Source: Neisseriales bacterium
GTDB lineage: Bacteria > Pseudomonadota > Gammaproteobacteria > Burkholderiales > UBA11063
Assembly: GCA_003538525.1 (NCBI GenBank)
Contig: DPRZ01000189.1
Span: 1 to 6,228, forward strand
DNA length: 6,228 nt
Reading direction: 5' to 3'
The notes below the pieces were generated by a model. It saw nothing but the letters and a program-made list of their open reading frames with translations. It did no database searches and had not been told where the DNA came from. Of this stretch, positions 5,963 to 6,228 are shown one piece after another. A program made the position numbers and the translations under genes. Every line of letters begins with the position of its first letter. Position 1 is the stretch's first letter.

Positions 5963-6228
5963 ATGACTAAATTTACACAAGCACACAGAATGCACAAAGC
6001 GGATGAGTTTTCATCCGTTTTTGTATTTCGTAAGGTTCGTTTAGGTAAATACTTTAAGCTACACTATAAACCCAATGGCTTAGAATTATCTCGTTTGGGC
6101 TTTATGGTGAGTAAAAAAGTACATAAACGGGCTAATCAACGCAACTATATCAAACGCACGATTCGTGAATATTTTCGTACACATCAAGATAGTTGGTTGC
6201 CAATCGATCTAATTGTACGCGCACAACG
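5963..6228 (+). CDS. rnpA: Ribonuclease P protein component (partial, cut by window end)
   Basis: This is the basic protein subunit of RNase P, which binds the RnpB RNA and helps it remove 5' leaders from pre-tRNAs. The first 88 codons are present. The start MTKFTQAHRMHKADEFSSVF aligns with the usual RnpA N-terminus (hydrophobic-basic segment, then R.....F..VF). The family signature KRANQRNYIKRTIRE (55-69), which contains the RNR motif, is intact, followed by LPIDLIVRAQ (79-88), the start of the last strand. RnpA is usually 110-125 residues, so roughly a quarter is missing beyond the window. No Shine-Dalgarno sequence precedes the ATG at 5963; the 18-nt gap after rpmH is mostly a palindrome. 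Translation may be coupled to rpmH. A second ATG at codon 10 would remove conserved N-terminal residues and is less likely. Confidence 0.96.
   Translation, partial: MTKFTQAHRMHKADEFSSVFVFRKVRLGKYFKLHYKPNGLELSRLGFMVSKKVHKRANQRNYIKRTIREYFRTHQDSWLPIDLIVRAQ

Overview
The window is AT-rich chromosomal DNA that is most likely from a low-GC betaproteobacterium, possibly in or near the Neisseriales. The clearest clue is ribosomal protein L34, which starts [20 protein letters not shown], a betaproteobacterial form (gammaproteobacterial L34 usually reads TFQPS...HGFRAR). The RNase P protein has the segment DEFSSVFVFR, which resembles Neisseria RnpA from memory. No phage, transposon, CRISPR, tRNA or rRNA signal is visible. 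The gene density and content look like an ordinary bacterial core region.

Layout. (1) 118-1047, plus strand: an AEC-family membrane transporter. (2) 1162-2877, plus strand: a full-length NAD-type malic enzyme (maeA) with its own extended -10 promoter. The pair suggests uptake or exchange of malate or a related carboxylate coupled to oxidative decarboxylation to pyruvate; the transporter's substrate is inferred from position only. (3) 2892-2934: a perfect 19-bp stem with a 5-nt loop, acting as a shared bidirectional terminator between maeA and the convergent minus-strand genes. (4) 2958-3926, minus strand: dusA, tRNA-dihydrouridine synthase. (5) 3931-5595, minus strand: a polytopic ArnT/PMT-like glycosyltransferase, 4 nt upstream of dusA and apparently in the same operon. 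Its longest open frame begins at a TTG at 5679, but an ATG at 5595 with a good ribosome-binding site is the better start. (6) 5596-5809: a divergent intergenic region carrying a strong rpmH promoter. (7) 5810-5944, plus strand: rpmH. (8) 5963 to the window end, plus strand: rnpA, cut off by the window after 88 codons.

Three functional units are therefore visible: a carboxylate transport and malate oxidation pair, a cell-envelope glycosyltransferase plus tRNA modification operon, and the start of the conserved rpmH-rnpA operon. I do not see a convincing undescribed biological system. The points most worth a second look are the 19-bp perfect palindrome overlapping the rpmH stop codon just before an rnpA that lacks a Shine-Dalgarno sequence, the inverted repeat over the rpmH -35 box, the missing acidic motif in the glycosyltransferase, and the presence of that glycosyltransferase in the divergent position beside rpmH.
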